Shown here piece after piece: positions 1 to 5,831 of a stretch of 8,838 nucleotides of DNA; the stretch's first letter is position 1; the number at the start of each line of letters is the position of its first letter. The stretch comes from Acidobacteriota bacterium (GTDB taxonomy: Bacteria > Acidobacteriota > UBA6911). The position numbers were made by a program, and so were the translations under genes. The notes beneath the pieces were generated by a model. The model was not told where the DNA came from. It was given only the letters and a program-made list of their open reading frames with translations, and searched no databases. Location of the stretch: NCBI GenBank assembly GCA_023265215.1, contig JAHFUH010000191.1, forward strand, positions 1 through 8,838. Reading direction: 5' to 3'.

Positions 1-2
1 GA

Positions 3-68
3 ATGAGCGCTGAAAGCGCGGCACTCAAACGAAATCGCATCATAAAGTGCCGCGCCTTCGGTGCTCAT
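3..68. repeat. long imperfect hairpin (23-bp arms)
   Basis: The arms at 3-25 and 46-68 are reverse complements except for three positions, two of which would be G-U pairs in RNA. The loop is 20 nt. Both arms share the GC-rich block GCGCGGCACT or its complement. No T-run follows, so it does not look like a simple terminator. It resembles the intergenic palindromic repeats found in many environmental bacterial genomes. It lies near the window edge, so the upstream gene it may serve is unseen. Confidence 0.6.
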
Positions 69-86
69 CGTTACCAACAACCTAAT

Positions 87-104
87 CCCGGCCTGACGGC
101 CGGG
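87..104. repeat. short GC-rich hairpin
   Basis: CCCGGCC at 87-93 and GGCCGGG at 98-104 form a perfect 7-bp stem with a TGAC tetraloop. It sits 18 bp after the larger hairpin and probably belongs to the same intergenic repeat. No poly-T tail follows on either strand. Between here and 233 I see no gene or other structure. Confidence 0.55.
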
Positions 105-233
105 CCTATTCACTGGCGGCACTACGGGCCTCATTCGGCATCCTGAGCAATGATGCGCCAATCCAAGCCCACAGTTCACGTGTGGGTAACAGTCAGCGCA
201 CAGCGGGGCGATTCGCCGTGCCTCTCGGAATCT

Positions 234-429
234 GGGTCGGCATTTAAAACGGGGGCAAAGTAATGGAGTACCTATTGGAGATTGCTTTCCCTGATTTCGA
301 CCCAGATAGTGATAGCGACGCCGACCCCGAAGTTCTTTGGTGTTTTGTTGCCAAATTAATCGACGGCACGCCGGAACGGCTTAGCCTGTCAGGATCCCAC
401 GGCCATAGGCCATGGGTTTAGCTGGTACT
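234..429 (+). repeat. dispersed repeat of about 195 bp, copy A
   Basis: This stretch matches 5557-5752 in the same orientation at roughly 90 % identity by eye, with two single-base indels. Homology starts near GGCATTTAAAA and stops just after GCTGGTAC; the flanks on both sides differ. Near its end is a hairpin around GGCCATAGGCC. The unit has no terminal inverted repeats and no transposase, so its means of spread is unknown. It encloses the 52-residue ORF listed separately. Confidence 0.8.
263..421 (+). CDS. possible 52-residue protein inside the dispersed repeat
   Basis: An ATG lies 7 nt after a GGGGG run that could act as a ribosome binding site, and the frame is open for 52 codons to TAG. 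The product starts MEYLLEI, has an acidic DPDSDSDADPE stretch at about residues 13-23, and ends with IDGTPERLSLSGSHGHRPWV. I do not recognise the family. In the second copy (5587-5744) one base is missing in the acidic stretch, which breaks the frame, although the same C-terminus and stop can be read after the gap. Several differences between the copies are silent (tac/tat, agt/agc), but others change residues, so selection on the protein is unproven. It may be only a chance frame within a repeat. Confidence 0.3.
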   Translation: MEYLLEIAFPDFDPDSDSDADPEVLWCFVAKLIDGTPERLSLSGSHGHRPWV

Positions 430-450
430 AAACAAAAATATTAAAAATTT

Positions 451-524
451 AGAATATCGAACAAGGAATTTTGAACCGCATTTCGAAATTCAATATTTCT
501 TATTCGATATTCTGCGGTTCAAAA
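451..524. repeat. AT-rich block with interlocking inverted repeats
   Basis: AGAATATCG (451-459) pairs with CGATATTCT (505-513), and TTTTGAACCGCA (469-480) pairs perfectly with TGCGGTTCAAAA (513-524). The order of arms is a, b, a', b', which is the topology of a pseudoknot rather than nested hairpins. A third partial pairing (467-476 with about 483-492) competes with these. ATTCGATATT-type words recur, so it may have grown from a simple repeat. The rest of 430-626 is AT-rich and holds no gene that I can see. Confidence 0.55.
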
Positions 525-626
525 GCATTATCGATCAGACGGTTGAACTCCTGAATGCCGCGCGGTTATATTCACTTTTGTTAAACTAATTAGATATTCA
601 ATTTTTTGATTAAGTATCTTATCTGC

Positions 627-1041
627 TTAAGCAACTTTTAGTATGGGTTCAAATCCCGGATCGATGGCTTTCATAAGTTTGTTTAATTTTTCAACCGTAG
701 GCAGGCTCTTTCCCTGCTCGTAGCGGGCATAGGCATTTGGCGACTTCTGGCCAAGACGCTGTGCGACTTCTATTAAGGTCAAGCGATGGGCTTCTCTTTG
801 CCTCTTGAGCATAAGAGCAATCATCGCGCTTTCTGGATTTGCTCCGACAGTGAATGATTCCCTGCCAAGCGGCGAGCATCCACCTTAAATCCATTCCGGT
901 TTATAAGGCCTTCGATAGCGTCTGCTATCATAGAATAAGCGTCTTTTTTGAGGTTCCTTGCGTCATAACATCCAGCAAAGGAACTTCAACCAGCCAATAT
1001 TTGCCGCCTTTGTCTTTCCAAACCCGCCCTTCGAATCTCAT
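627..1041 (-). pseudogene. HicB-like antitoxin with C-terminal HTH, frame broken twice
   Basis: Reading leftwards from ATG 1041, preceded by AGGAGA, the first frame gives MRFEGRVWKDKGGKYWLVEV, then a segment ending MTQGTSKK at 943. The frame 1 base back continues as DAYSMIADAIEGLINRNGFK to about 851. A further 1-base step back gives an HTH of the Cro/C1 (XRE) type ending in IDPGFEPILKVA. Joined, these make about 138 residues: a HicB-type alpha/beta domain (about 1-60) followed by a DNA-binding domain (about 75-130). HicB proteins neutralise HicA mRNA interferases and repress their own operon. Both breaks have the same sense, one missing base. The first lies in a run of six A's. The HTH alone could start at ATG 824, which overlaps the middle frame's TGA as ATGA. 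No HicA gene is visible beside it. I am fairly sure of the family and less sure that the gene is dead. Confidence 0.7.
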
Positions 1042-1107
1042 GGCTTTATCTCCTATAGCCTGGAAATGCTTCCGCCTTTCTTATTATTTTCAGTGCGAGC
1101 GGCCTTT

Positions 1108-1180
1108 GTAGACGCGGCGTCTCGCCGCGTGCAACAGACGATTTATGGGGCTGAACTACGCGGCGGGACGCCGCGTCTAC
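1108..1180. repeat. 73-bp GC-rich palindromic repeat
   Basis: The arms 1108-1130 and 1158-1180 are reverse complements at 22 of 23 positions and begin or end with GTAGACGCGG or its complement. They are separated by 27 nt. Each arm itself contains a smaller palindrome (GCGGCG, TCT, CGCCGC). There is no poly-T. The layout is that of a REP/BIME-like intergenic element. It stands about 65 bp upstream of the HicB-like start, where a partner toxin gene would be expected. Confidence 0.75.
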
Positions 1181-1254
1181 TTTGAAGTCCAATTTTCGGA
1201 GCAGTCAAGATGAACTGATTAGCAATTCCAAGTCTCGCTTTTTCACATCTTCGC

Positions 1255-1274
1255 TTTACACGTATATGTGTAAA
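1255..1274. other. operator-like 20-bp palindrome
   Basis: TTTACAC and GTGTAAA flank a 6-bp centre (GTATAT) that is itself nearly symmetrical. This is the size and form of a dimeric repressor site. No intact gene starts nearby on either strand, so its target is unknown and it could be fortuitous. The rest of 1181-1355 shows nothing further. Confidence 0.3.
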
Positions 1275-1355
1275 CAGTGCAATGGAATAATGGGGTTGGA
1301 CCACGCGAACGCTTTGATAAATTGTGGGGGATAGGCGATCCGCTGCATTGATCGC

Positions 1356-2063
1356 TCAGTCTTCCAGCGAGGCGCGGCCGAAGAGCGGCTGGCCGCCGAG
1401 AGATGTGTGGAAAGCGTAAAGCGCGAAGGCAAGCAGGATAGCCAGACCGGTGAGCCCGATTCCTGAATACCACGCCGACAATTGCGTTGTAATTGGAAAC
1501 ATGAGTAAGAGATTATAAAAGAAAATCCCTGCTATATACGCAAGCAGAACTAACCTAAGCAGCAGTGAGCAATAGAACAAATACTATTGCTGCCGCCCAA
1601 GTCCGCTTCAGCAGGACTCGCAAAACGAAAAAGAAAAAGGACCCGATGTTTGCAAGAACAATGGAGCCCAATATCACTATCAAAACGCAGAAGACAAAAG
1701 CGCGAGCACCGGAAAGGAGGCAAAGAGTTCCCGTCGTTCCCATGCGGACGAAGTCATAGGCCCATAGAAATTCGGAAGGCCTCAACTGGGGAGCGCCAAA
1801 CAAAGCAGCAAGAGGATCCTGGAATTTTCCTGCAATCAATCGGCTTCAGCCTACCAGCCAGCCCGGCAAATGGCGCCGGACAAATGGCTCGAAGGCAATA
1901 TGCAGCAGCCAGATATTTGCCGATGACAAAAGCCAGAGAGCCCACCACAAGATGGGCAGATCCCCATATTGTTCCGTTCCAAATTCTCGAAGATGCATTG
2001 AATGCGGTAAAGCTACGTCAGCAATATTCCAAGCAGGCCATACGAAAGTCAATGAAAAGAAAT
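1356..2063 (-). pseudogene. decayed membrane tail of a probable Ser/Thr protein kinase
   Basis: Read leftwards from about 2060, one frame gives a hydrophobic segment and then LHIAFEPFVRRHLPGWLVG. A TGA at 1846-1848 stands where a Trp codon (TGG) would fit, and the same frame resumes as SRLIAGKFQDPLAALFGAPQ. Further hydrophobic segments around FVFCVLIVILGSIVLANIG and WAAAIVFVLLL follow. Near 1560-1580 a frame change leads to LLLRLVLLAYIAGIFFYNLL and ends with PLFGRASLED. This pattern (EPFVRR, then a SRL-GKFQDPL segment, then several membrane helices) is one I associate with the C-terminal membrane part of acidobacterial protein kinases; that is recall, not a search. The stretch between QDPLA and the next helix looks shortened. 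The kinase domain is absent, and the sequence ends against the repeat at 2064. At least one stop and one frameshift make it non-functional. Confidence 0.5.
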
Positions 2064-2173
2064 GGGTGCAAACGGAAGTGGGACTCAAAACCTAATGGGC
2101 TTATGCCCTGGGAGCGCCGGCGTCCTCGCCGGCAGGCAGGTGCGCACATCGAGAATTCCCGAATTAATCAAAG
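2064..2173 (+). repeat. 110-bp palindrome-bearing repeat, copy 1
   Basis: It starts with GGGTGCAAACGGAAGTG and ends near GAATTAATCAAAG, with a perfect 7-bp hairpin (GCCGGCG, TCCT, CGCCGGC) at 2116-2133. It matches 3659-3768 on the opposite strand almost end to end, and its first about 70 bp match 3534-3604. It abuts the truncated kinase tail, so its arrival may have removed the upstream part of that gene. Confidence 0.8.
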
Positions 2174-2265
2174 GTGGAATCTCGGACACTCATTGTTTGG
2201 GAATAAAAAGCAAATATCGGGTGTCCCGGATTTTCGGCCCCAACGGCACAGCTATTTCATCGACG

Positions 2266-2294
2266 TGTAAGAGCGCTGATTCCTGTGATATAAT
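2266..2294 (+). promoter_or_regulatory. extended -10 promoter of the MazEF-like operon
   Basis: TGATATAAT at 2286-2294 is a consensus TATAAT with the extended TGn in front. A weak -35 candidate (TGTAAG, 2266-2271) lies 17 bp upstream. Transcription would start near 2301, which leaves a leader of about 25 nt containing GGGAG before the antitoxin ATG at 2326. Confidence 0.55.
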
Positions 2295-2325
2295 TGCGTC
2301 AAAGCGAGTCAATGGGAGTAAATCT

Positions 2326-2532
2326 ATGGCAGCGCAAACGGCTCTCAAATATGATGTGCAGGTAAACGAAAATGGACATGTCGACCTCGACGTTCCGTTT
2401 CCTGCCGGCGCTCATGTTACTGTCTTCGTCGTTGAATCAGGCGATGCCTTCAAGGATTTGCTAACTGCATCTGAGTCCAGCTTCGATTTTTGGAATAATG
2501 CCCTCGACGATGAGGATTGGAACAATGCATGA
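2326..2532 (+). CDS. antitoxin of a MazEF/PemIK-type pair
   Basis: This 68-residue acidic protein is expected to bind and neutralise the toxin encoded next to it and to help repress the operon. The N-terminal half (residues about 8-37, KYDVQVNENGHVDLDVPFPA onward) looks like paired beta strands. The C-terminal tail, with FDFWNNALDDEDWNNA at the very end, is the kind of extended acidic segment that antitoxins wrap around MazF dimers; I recall this ending from antitoxins paired with PemK/MazF toxins. ATG 2326 was chosen because GGGAG lies 7 nt upstream and a good promoter lies just before it. The frame is open further upstream, but that part is repeat sequence. The stop overlaps the toxin start by 8 bp, which implies translational coupling. 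Confidence 0.75.
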   Translation: MAAQTALKYDVQVNENGHVDLDVPFPAGAHVTVFVVESGDAFKDLLTASESSFDFWNNALDDEDWNNA

Positions 2533-2866
2533 ACAGGGTGACATCGTTCTCATCCCTATTCCGTTCACTGATCTCTCCTCGCAAAAGCGGCGGCCTGTTG
2601 TTGTAATATCCAACAACGTCTACAATCAGAAAACGACGGATCTGGTTGTCGTGGCAATGACCTCGAATCCCGCGCCAGCCGATTACAGTTTTGTAATCAC
2701 ATCCTCTGATTTGGACAAGGGAGCGTTGAATCACCCAGGAACGATCCGCGTCGATAAAATCTACACGCTCTCTCAAACGATAGTGGTCAGGACGTTTGGG
2801 CGAGCAAACTCGACCACGCTCGAACGAATCCGCCAGATTTTGCAGCATTTGATTGCAAAGTCATAA
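2525..2866 (+). CDS. MazF/PemK-type toxin (mRNA endoribonuclease)
   Basis: This 113-residue protein has the usual MazF length. It opens with GDIVLIPIPFTD (residues 5-16), followed by KRRPVVVIS (21-29), VVVAMTSN (41-48) and GTIRVDKIYTLSQ (72-84), the conserved strands of the PemK/MazF fold. R22 or R23 and T46 fall where MazF enzymes have their catalytic Arg and Thr. The family cleaves single-stranded RNA at short sequence motifs and slows growth; the motif cannot be read from sequence. ATG 2525 was chosen over the in-frame ATGs at 2498 and 2510 because it gives the standard N-terminus and GAGG lies 9 nt upstream. It overlaps the antitoxin by 8 bp. No terminator is obvious downstream. Confidence 0.9.
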   Translation: MHEQGDIVLIPIPFTDLSSQKRRPVVVISNNVYNQKTTDLVVVAMTSNPAPADYSFVITSSDLDKGALNHPGTIRVDKIYTLSQTIVVRTFGRANSTTLERIRQILQHLIAKS

Positions 2867-2900
2867 CCCCGCATTGAATCCTACCTTTATCGTAACTTTC

Positions 2901-2956
2901 TTGTCCTTCCTAGCGCGGCCCGGGGCCGCAATCAAATGTTCGAGATTGAAGGAGAC
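2901..2956 (+). repeat. GC-palindrome repeat, copy 1
   Basis: About 55 bp, starting TTGTCCTTCC and running through AATGTTCGAGATTG, match 7539-7592 in the same orientation with a few substitutions and a one-base length change. The centre GCGGCC/GGCCGC is a perfect 6-bp inverted repeat with a 2-3 nt middle. It lies just after the toxin gene, though no T-run is present. The rest of 2867-3042 shows nothing else. Confidence 0.7.
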
Positions 2957-3042
2957 CGGGGGCGAGAAGTCATGAAGCGGCTGGTTGTTTACTTGAACCC
3001 GGAATGATCCGGATCTGAGCCCGTGCTCGAATTTCACAAAAT

Positions 3043-3381
3043 TTATCCATGTGACATCGATGGATTGATGCGATGTTCCTTAAGCCTCGCGTAGATCGAT
3101 TGCGCGAGACCCGATTTCGCAAATCCAATCACTTTCGTTCCCTTGATCCCGAAATATTTTTCCAGTTCTTCGGTTGTGTAATTCTGCACAATCGGGTAGT
3201 GCGCAAAGTCTGAGAGGATTTCGGCGCGGCTGGTTTCCGAGATGTCGCGGGTGATCAACACGAAATGCAATCTGCTCTTGCTGCGCCGCAGCGTATCACG
3301 GCCGACAATAAGAGTACGCGACCGCAATACAAAAGGAAACAATCGTTCCACCGGCAGGTCTTTGCTCTCATCTTTCATCAT
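3043..3381 (-). CDS. L7Ae/L30e-like small RNA-binding protein
   Basis: This 112-residue basic protein shows the alternating pattern of the L7Ae/L30e/S12e fold: RSRTLIVGRDTLRR (residues 20-33), a hydrophobic strand and acidic turn LHFVLITRDIS (38-48), then PIVQNYTTEELEKYFGI (63-79) and GTKVIGFAKSGLAQSI (81-96). These correspond to the 'A-G-L-xx-G', 'LVIIAxDxS' and 'eLGxxxG' positions of the family. Such proteins bind kinked RNA or sit on the ribosome; the exact partner is unknown here. Two adjacent ATGs (3381, 3378) can start it. GGAAG lies 6 nt before the second, which makes 3378 slightly better by spacing. It is a single gene transcribed opposite to its neighbours. The match is by pattern only, and the canonical Gly residues are only partly kept. 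Confidence 0.6.
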   Translation of the reverse strand: MMKDESKDLPVERLFPFVLRSRTLIVGRDTLRRSKSRLHFVLITRDISETSRAEILSDFAHYPIVQNYTTEELEKYFGIKGTKVIGFAKSGLAQSIYARLKEHRINPSMSHG

Positions 3382-3426
3382 GGGCTTCCAAGTCCCCAGC
3401 CTTTCATTGATTCCGAAAATCCGTGT

Positions 3427-3472
3427 CCGTCTACGTCCACGGTGACGTGCAGGTGGATGTGGACGCAGACGG
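3427..3472. repeat. hairpin in the probable leader of the L7Ae-like gene
   Basis: CCGTCTACGTCCAC (3427-3440) and GTGGACGCAGACGG (3459-3472) pair at 13 of 14 positions around an 18-nt loop. On the minus strand a TATAAT at 3480-3475 would start transcription around 3468, so nearly all of the hairpin would lie in the 5' leader of the gene that starts at 3381. The -35 region is poor. The hairpin could also simply be a remnant of a GTCCAC-type simple repeat. Confidence 0.4.
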
Positions 3473-3533
3473 CTATTATAGATTCAGCCAAGAAATTTGC
3501 TCCACGAAACTAACAGGATACGCCCCCAATCGT

Positions 3534-3768
3534 GGGTGCAAACGGAAGTGTAACTCAAAAAGCAAAAAGAACAGCGCCTGGGAGCGCCGGCGTCCTCGCC
3601 GGCACATATTCACGACTACCAGATATGTTTGCCAAAAACCCTACAAGTCGCTGCAGCTCTTTGATTAATTCGGACATTCCCGATGTGCGCACCTGCCTGC
3701 CGGCGAGGACGCCGGCGCTCCCAGGGCATAAGCCCATTAGGTTTTGAGTCCCACTTCCGTTTGCACCC
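3534..3768. repeat. composite inverted element (two opposed repeat copies, MITE-like)
   Basis: A partial copy of the 2064 repeat on the plus strand (3534-3604) faces a full copy on the minus strand (3659-3768), with 54 bp between. The outer ends, GGGTGCAAACGGAAGTG and its complement, are perfect 17-bp terminal inverted repeats. A second 27-bp perfect inverted pair (3577-3603 with 3699-3725) carries the GCCGGCG hairpin. There is no ORF with any family likeness, and I see no clear target-site duplication. The structure is that of a non-autonomous element or paired REP, sitting just upstream of the ABC-F promoter. Confidence 0.75.
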
Positions 3769-3785
3769 GATCCGGCATGTCCTCT

Positions 3786-3814
3786 TTGTTATCTGCCCAT
3801 CCCTTCTGTATTAT
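3786..3814 (+). promoter_or_regulatory. probable promoter of the ABC-F gene
   Basis: TTGTTA (3786-3791) and TATTAT (3809-3814) are separated by 17 bp. They match the sigma-70 consensus boxes at 4 and 5 of 6 positions. Transcription would begin near 3821, leaving a leader of about 46 nt before ATG 3868. It lies 18 bp to the right of the composite inverted element. Confidence 0.5.
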
Positions 3815-3867
3815 ATACGGCTGATGCAGATGTCTACGGCCAAGCCGTCCTGCTCCATGCGAGGAAT

Positions 3868-5505
3868 ATGATTGTCTTTTCAAATGTTGTCAAACAGTAC
3901 GGCCGGCAAATTCTATTCACGGATCTCAGCTTTCAGATCAATCCGGGAGAGAAAGCCGGGCTTGTGGGGCCCAACGGTTGCGGCAAAACCACTCTTTTTC
4001 GTCTGATCAAAGGCACGGAGCAGCCCGATGAAGGCACCGTATCCGTTCCCGGGAAACTCAGCATCGCCTATTTCCGCCAGGAGTTAGACGAGATGTCCGG
4101 CTGGAGCGTGTTGGATGAGGTCATAGCCGGCAGCGGTGAACTGGGAGGTTTGCATCACGAAATCGAGTCGCTGCAGCACGACATGTCCAACCCGGACAAT
4201 GCGGATTCGATGGAAAGAATCCTTAACCGCTACGGGGAGGTGCAACACCGCTATGAGAGCCTGGGCGGGTACGGGCTCGAAGCTCAAGCACGGGAGGTGT
4301 TGCATGGACTGGGATTTGAGGATGATCAGATCGACGCGGATGTAGGGCTTCTCTCCGGAGGCTGGAAGATGCGAGTTTCCATGGCCCAGGTCCTTTTAGG
4401 GAAACCGGATGTTCTCCTGATGGACGAGCCCACCAATCACCTGGACATCGAGTCCATCCTATGGCTTGAGCATTTCCTAAAGGATGCTCGCTGCACGCTG
4501 ATTATCACCTCTCATGACCGGGACTTCATGAATCGAGTTGTAGACCGGATCGTGGAAATCGACGGAGGAGAAGTTTTTCTCTACAAAGGAGATTACGACA
4601 ATTATGAGCGCGAACGTGCGCTGCGTGAGACTAACCGCGAAGCAGCCTACGCCAGGCAACAGGCCATGCTGGCCAAGGAAAGCCGCTTCATCGAGCGGTT
4701 TAGAACCCATGCGGCCAAGGCTGCACAGGTCCAAAGCCGCGTAAAGGCGCTGGACAAGATCGAGAAAATTGAGTTGCCTCGCACCCGCAAGATTGTTCAA
4801 TTCGAATTCCGCAGTCCTCAACGATCCGGCCAGGATGTAGCCTCGCTGAATGGTGTTTCCAAGCGCTTCGGCAAAAGGATCCTCTACGACGGATTCGACC
4901 TGCTGATCCGCCGAGGCGAACGCTGGTGCGTTATGGGCAAAAACGGCGCAGGGAAAACCACCCTCCTCAAGATGGTGGTCGGAGCTCTCGAACCCGATGC
5001 AGGCATTGTGCGCCTTGGCGCCAGCTTAAAACTGGGCTACTTCGCTCAGCAGTCTTTGGATCTGCTCGATTTTCAGCTGACTGTCCTTGAGCAAATCCAG
5101 AAGGATTTTCCGTTGGAATCTTTGGGCACGTTGCGGAACCTGTTGGGAGCATTCCAGTTTTCCGGGGACGACGTGGACAAACAAATCCGCGTGCTCTCCG
5201 GCGGAGAAAAGTCCAGATTAGTCCTTGCCCGGATGCTGTTGGACCCACCCAACTTTCTGGTGCTGGACGAGCCTACTAACCATCTGGATCTGGCTACCAA
5301 AGAGATGCTGGTGCAAACGTTGAAGGAGTTTGAAGGCACAATGCTCTTTGTTTCCCACGACCGGACCTTTCTGCGCGGCCTGTCCAATCGCGTGCTCGAA
5401 TTGGGCGGAGCCGGGATGAATCATACCGAGCCCCAGATGTACCCGGGAACATATGAGGAGTATGCCCGAGCTACAGGCTACGAAGCTCCCGGTGTTCACA
5501 ACTAA
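3868..5505 (+). CDS. ABC-F family ATPase (ribosome-associated translation factor)
   Basis: This intact 545-residue protein has two ABC domains and no membrane segments. Domain 1 has Walker A GPNGCGKTT (34-42), signature LSGGW (162-166), Walker B with DEPTNHLD (186-193) and the switch His in SHDR (215-218). Domain 2 has GKNGAGKTT (357-365), LSGGE (443-447), DEPTNHLD (467-474) and SHDR (496-499). Between them a charged helical linker (about 244-325, with FIERFRTHAAKAAQVQSR) matches the P-site-tRNA-interaction motif region of the family. ABC-F proteins bind the ribosomal E site and act on stalled peptidyl-transferase centres; some protect against antibiotics, but nothing here points to resistance. 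The C-terminus (YEEYARATGYEAPGVHN) is short, without the coiled coil of Uup, so it is closer to the YheS/YdiF-like group. GAGGA precedes ATG 3868 closely. No terminator is obvious after the stop. Confidence 0.93.
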   Translation: MIVFSNVVKQYGRQILFTDLSFQINPGEKAGLVGPNGCGKTTLFRLIKGTEQPDEGTVSVPGKLSIAYFRQELDEMSGWSVLDEVIAGSGELGGLHHEIESLQHDMSNPDNADSMERILNRYGEVQHRYESLGGYGLEAQAREVLHGLGFEDDQIDADVGLLSGGWKMRVSMAQVLLGKPDVLLMDEPTNHLDIESILWLEHFLKDARCTLIITSHDRDFMNRVVDRIVEIDGGEVFLYKGDYDNYERERALRETNREAAYARQQAMLAKESRFIERFRTHAAKAAQVQSRVKALDKIEKIELPRTRKIVQFEFRSPQRSGQDVASLNGVSKRFGKRILYDGFDLLIRRGERWCVMGKNGAGKTTLLKMVVGALEPDAGIVRLGASLKLGYFAQQSLDLLDFQLTVLEQIQKDFPLESLGTLRNLLGAFQFSGDDVDKQIRVLSGGEKSRLVLARMLLDPPNFLVLDEPTNHLDLATKEMLVQTLKEFEGTMLFVSHDRTFLRGLSNRVLELGGAGMNHTEPQMYPGTYEEYARATGYEAPGVHN

Positions 5506-5530
5506 CCAATTTTGTAATCGCCGGGACTCT

Positions 5531-5560
5531 CGGGGTCGGAGTCGGGGTCGGTATCGGGGT
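5531..5560. repeat. degenerate hexamer tandem repeat
   Basis: Five units of six bases follow each other: CGGGGT, CGGAGT, CGGGGT, CGGTAT, CGGGGT. The block runs directly into copy B of the dispersed repeat. The GAT-AGC/GAC-CCC triplets inside that repeat have the complementary composition, so the two may share an origin by slippage. Confidence 0.65.
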
Positions 5561-5752
5561 TGGCATTTAAAACCGGGGGCAAAGTAATGGAGTATCTATT
5601 GGAGATTGTTTTTCTTGATTTGGACCCAGATAGCGATAGCGACCCAACCCCGAAGTTCTTTCGTTCTTTGTTGACAAATTCATCGACGGCACGCCGGAAC
5701 GGTTTAGCCTGTCAGGGTCGCACGGCCATAGGCCGTGGGTTTAGCTGGTACC
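5557..5752 (+). repeat. dispersed repeat of about 195 bp, copy B (ORF broken)
   Basis: This is the second copy of the unit at 234-429, same orientation. The ORF equivalent to the 52-residue frame runs 5587-5744 but lacks one base in the acidic Asp-Ser stretch, so it cannot be translated through. After the gap the C-terminal codons and TAG are kept. The hairpin CACGGCC/GGCCGTG at the end is perfect here (imperfect in copy A). Between 5753 and the next ATG at 5832 there is AT-rich sequence with TTATATAA but no well-spaced -35 box. Confidence 0.8.
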
Positions 5753-5831
5753 AAAAAGCCAGGAACTGAAGATAGATGCCTTTGACGCCGATACGTTATA
5801 TAAAAAACTCGAAACCTCAATAACGGAAACA

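Noticed and set aside
1042..1107. Possible C-terminal remnant of a HicA toxin before the HicB-like gene
   Set aside because: A minus-strand frame reads LKIIRKAEAFPGYRR and stops within the ribosome binding site region, but it is too short and lacks HicA motifs.
1587..2270. 227-codon open frame on the plus strand
   Set aside because: It is very rich in Lys/Arg, runs opposite the hydrophobic kinase-tail remnant and through the repeat at 2064, and resembles no family. It is a shadow of the minus strand.
2062..2325. Upstream extension of the antitoxin frame
   Set aside because: The frame is open but consists of repeat sequence and the promoter; the ribosome binding site, promoter and family length all point to ATG 2326.
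4477..5499. Several minus-strand open frames inside the ABC-F gene
   Set aside because: They overlap a fully conserved protein with all ATPase motifs and have no family likeness.
5560..5769. 69-codon frame across copy B of the dispersed repeat
   Set aside because: It results from the one-base gap; the second half is read in a frame not used in copy A.
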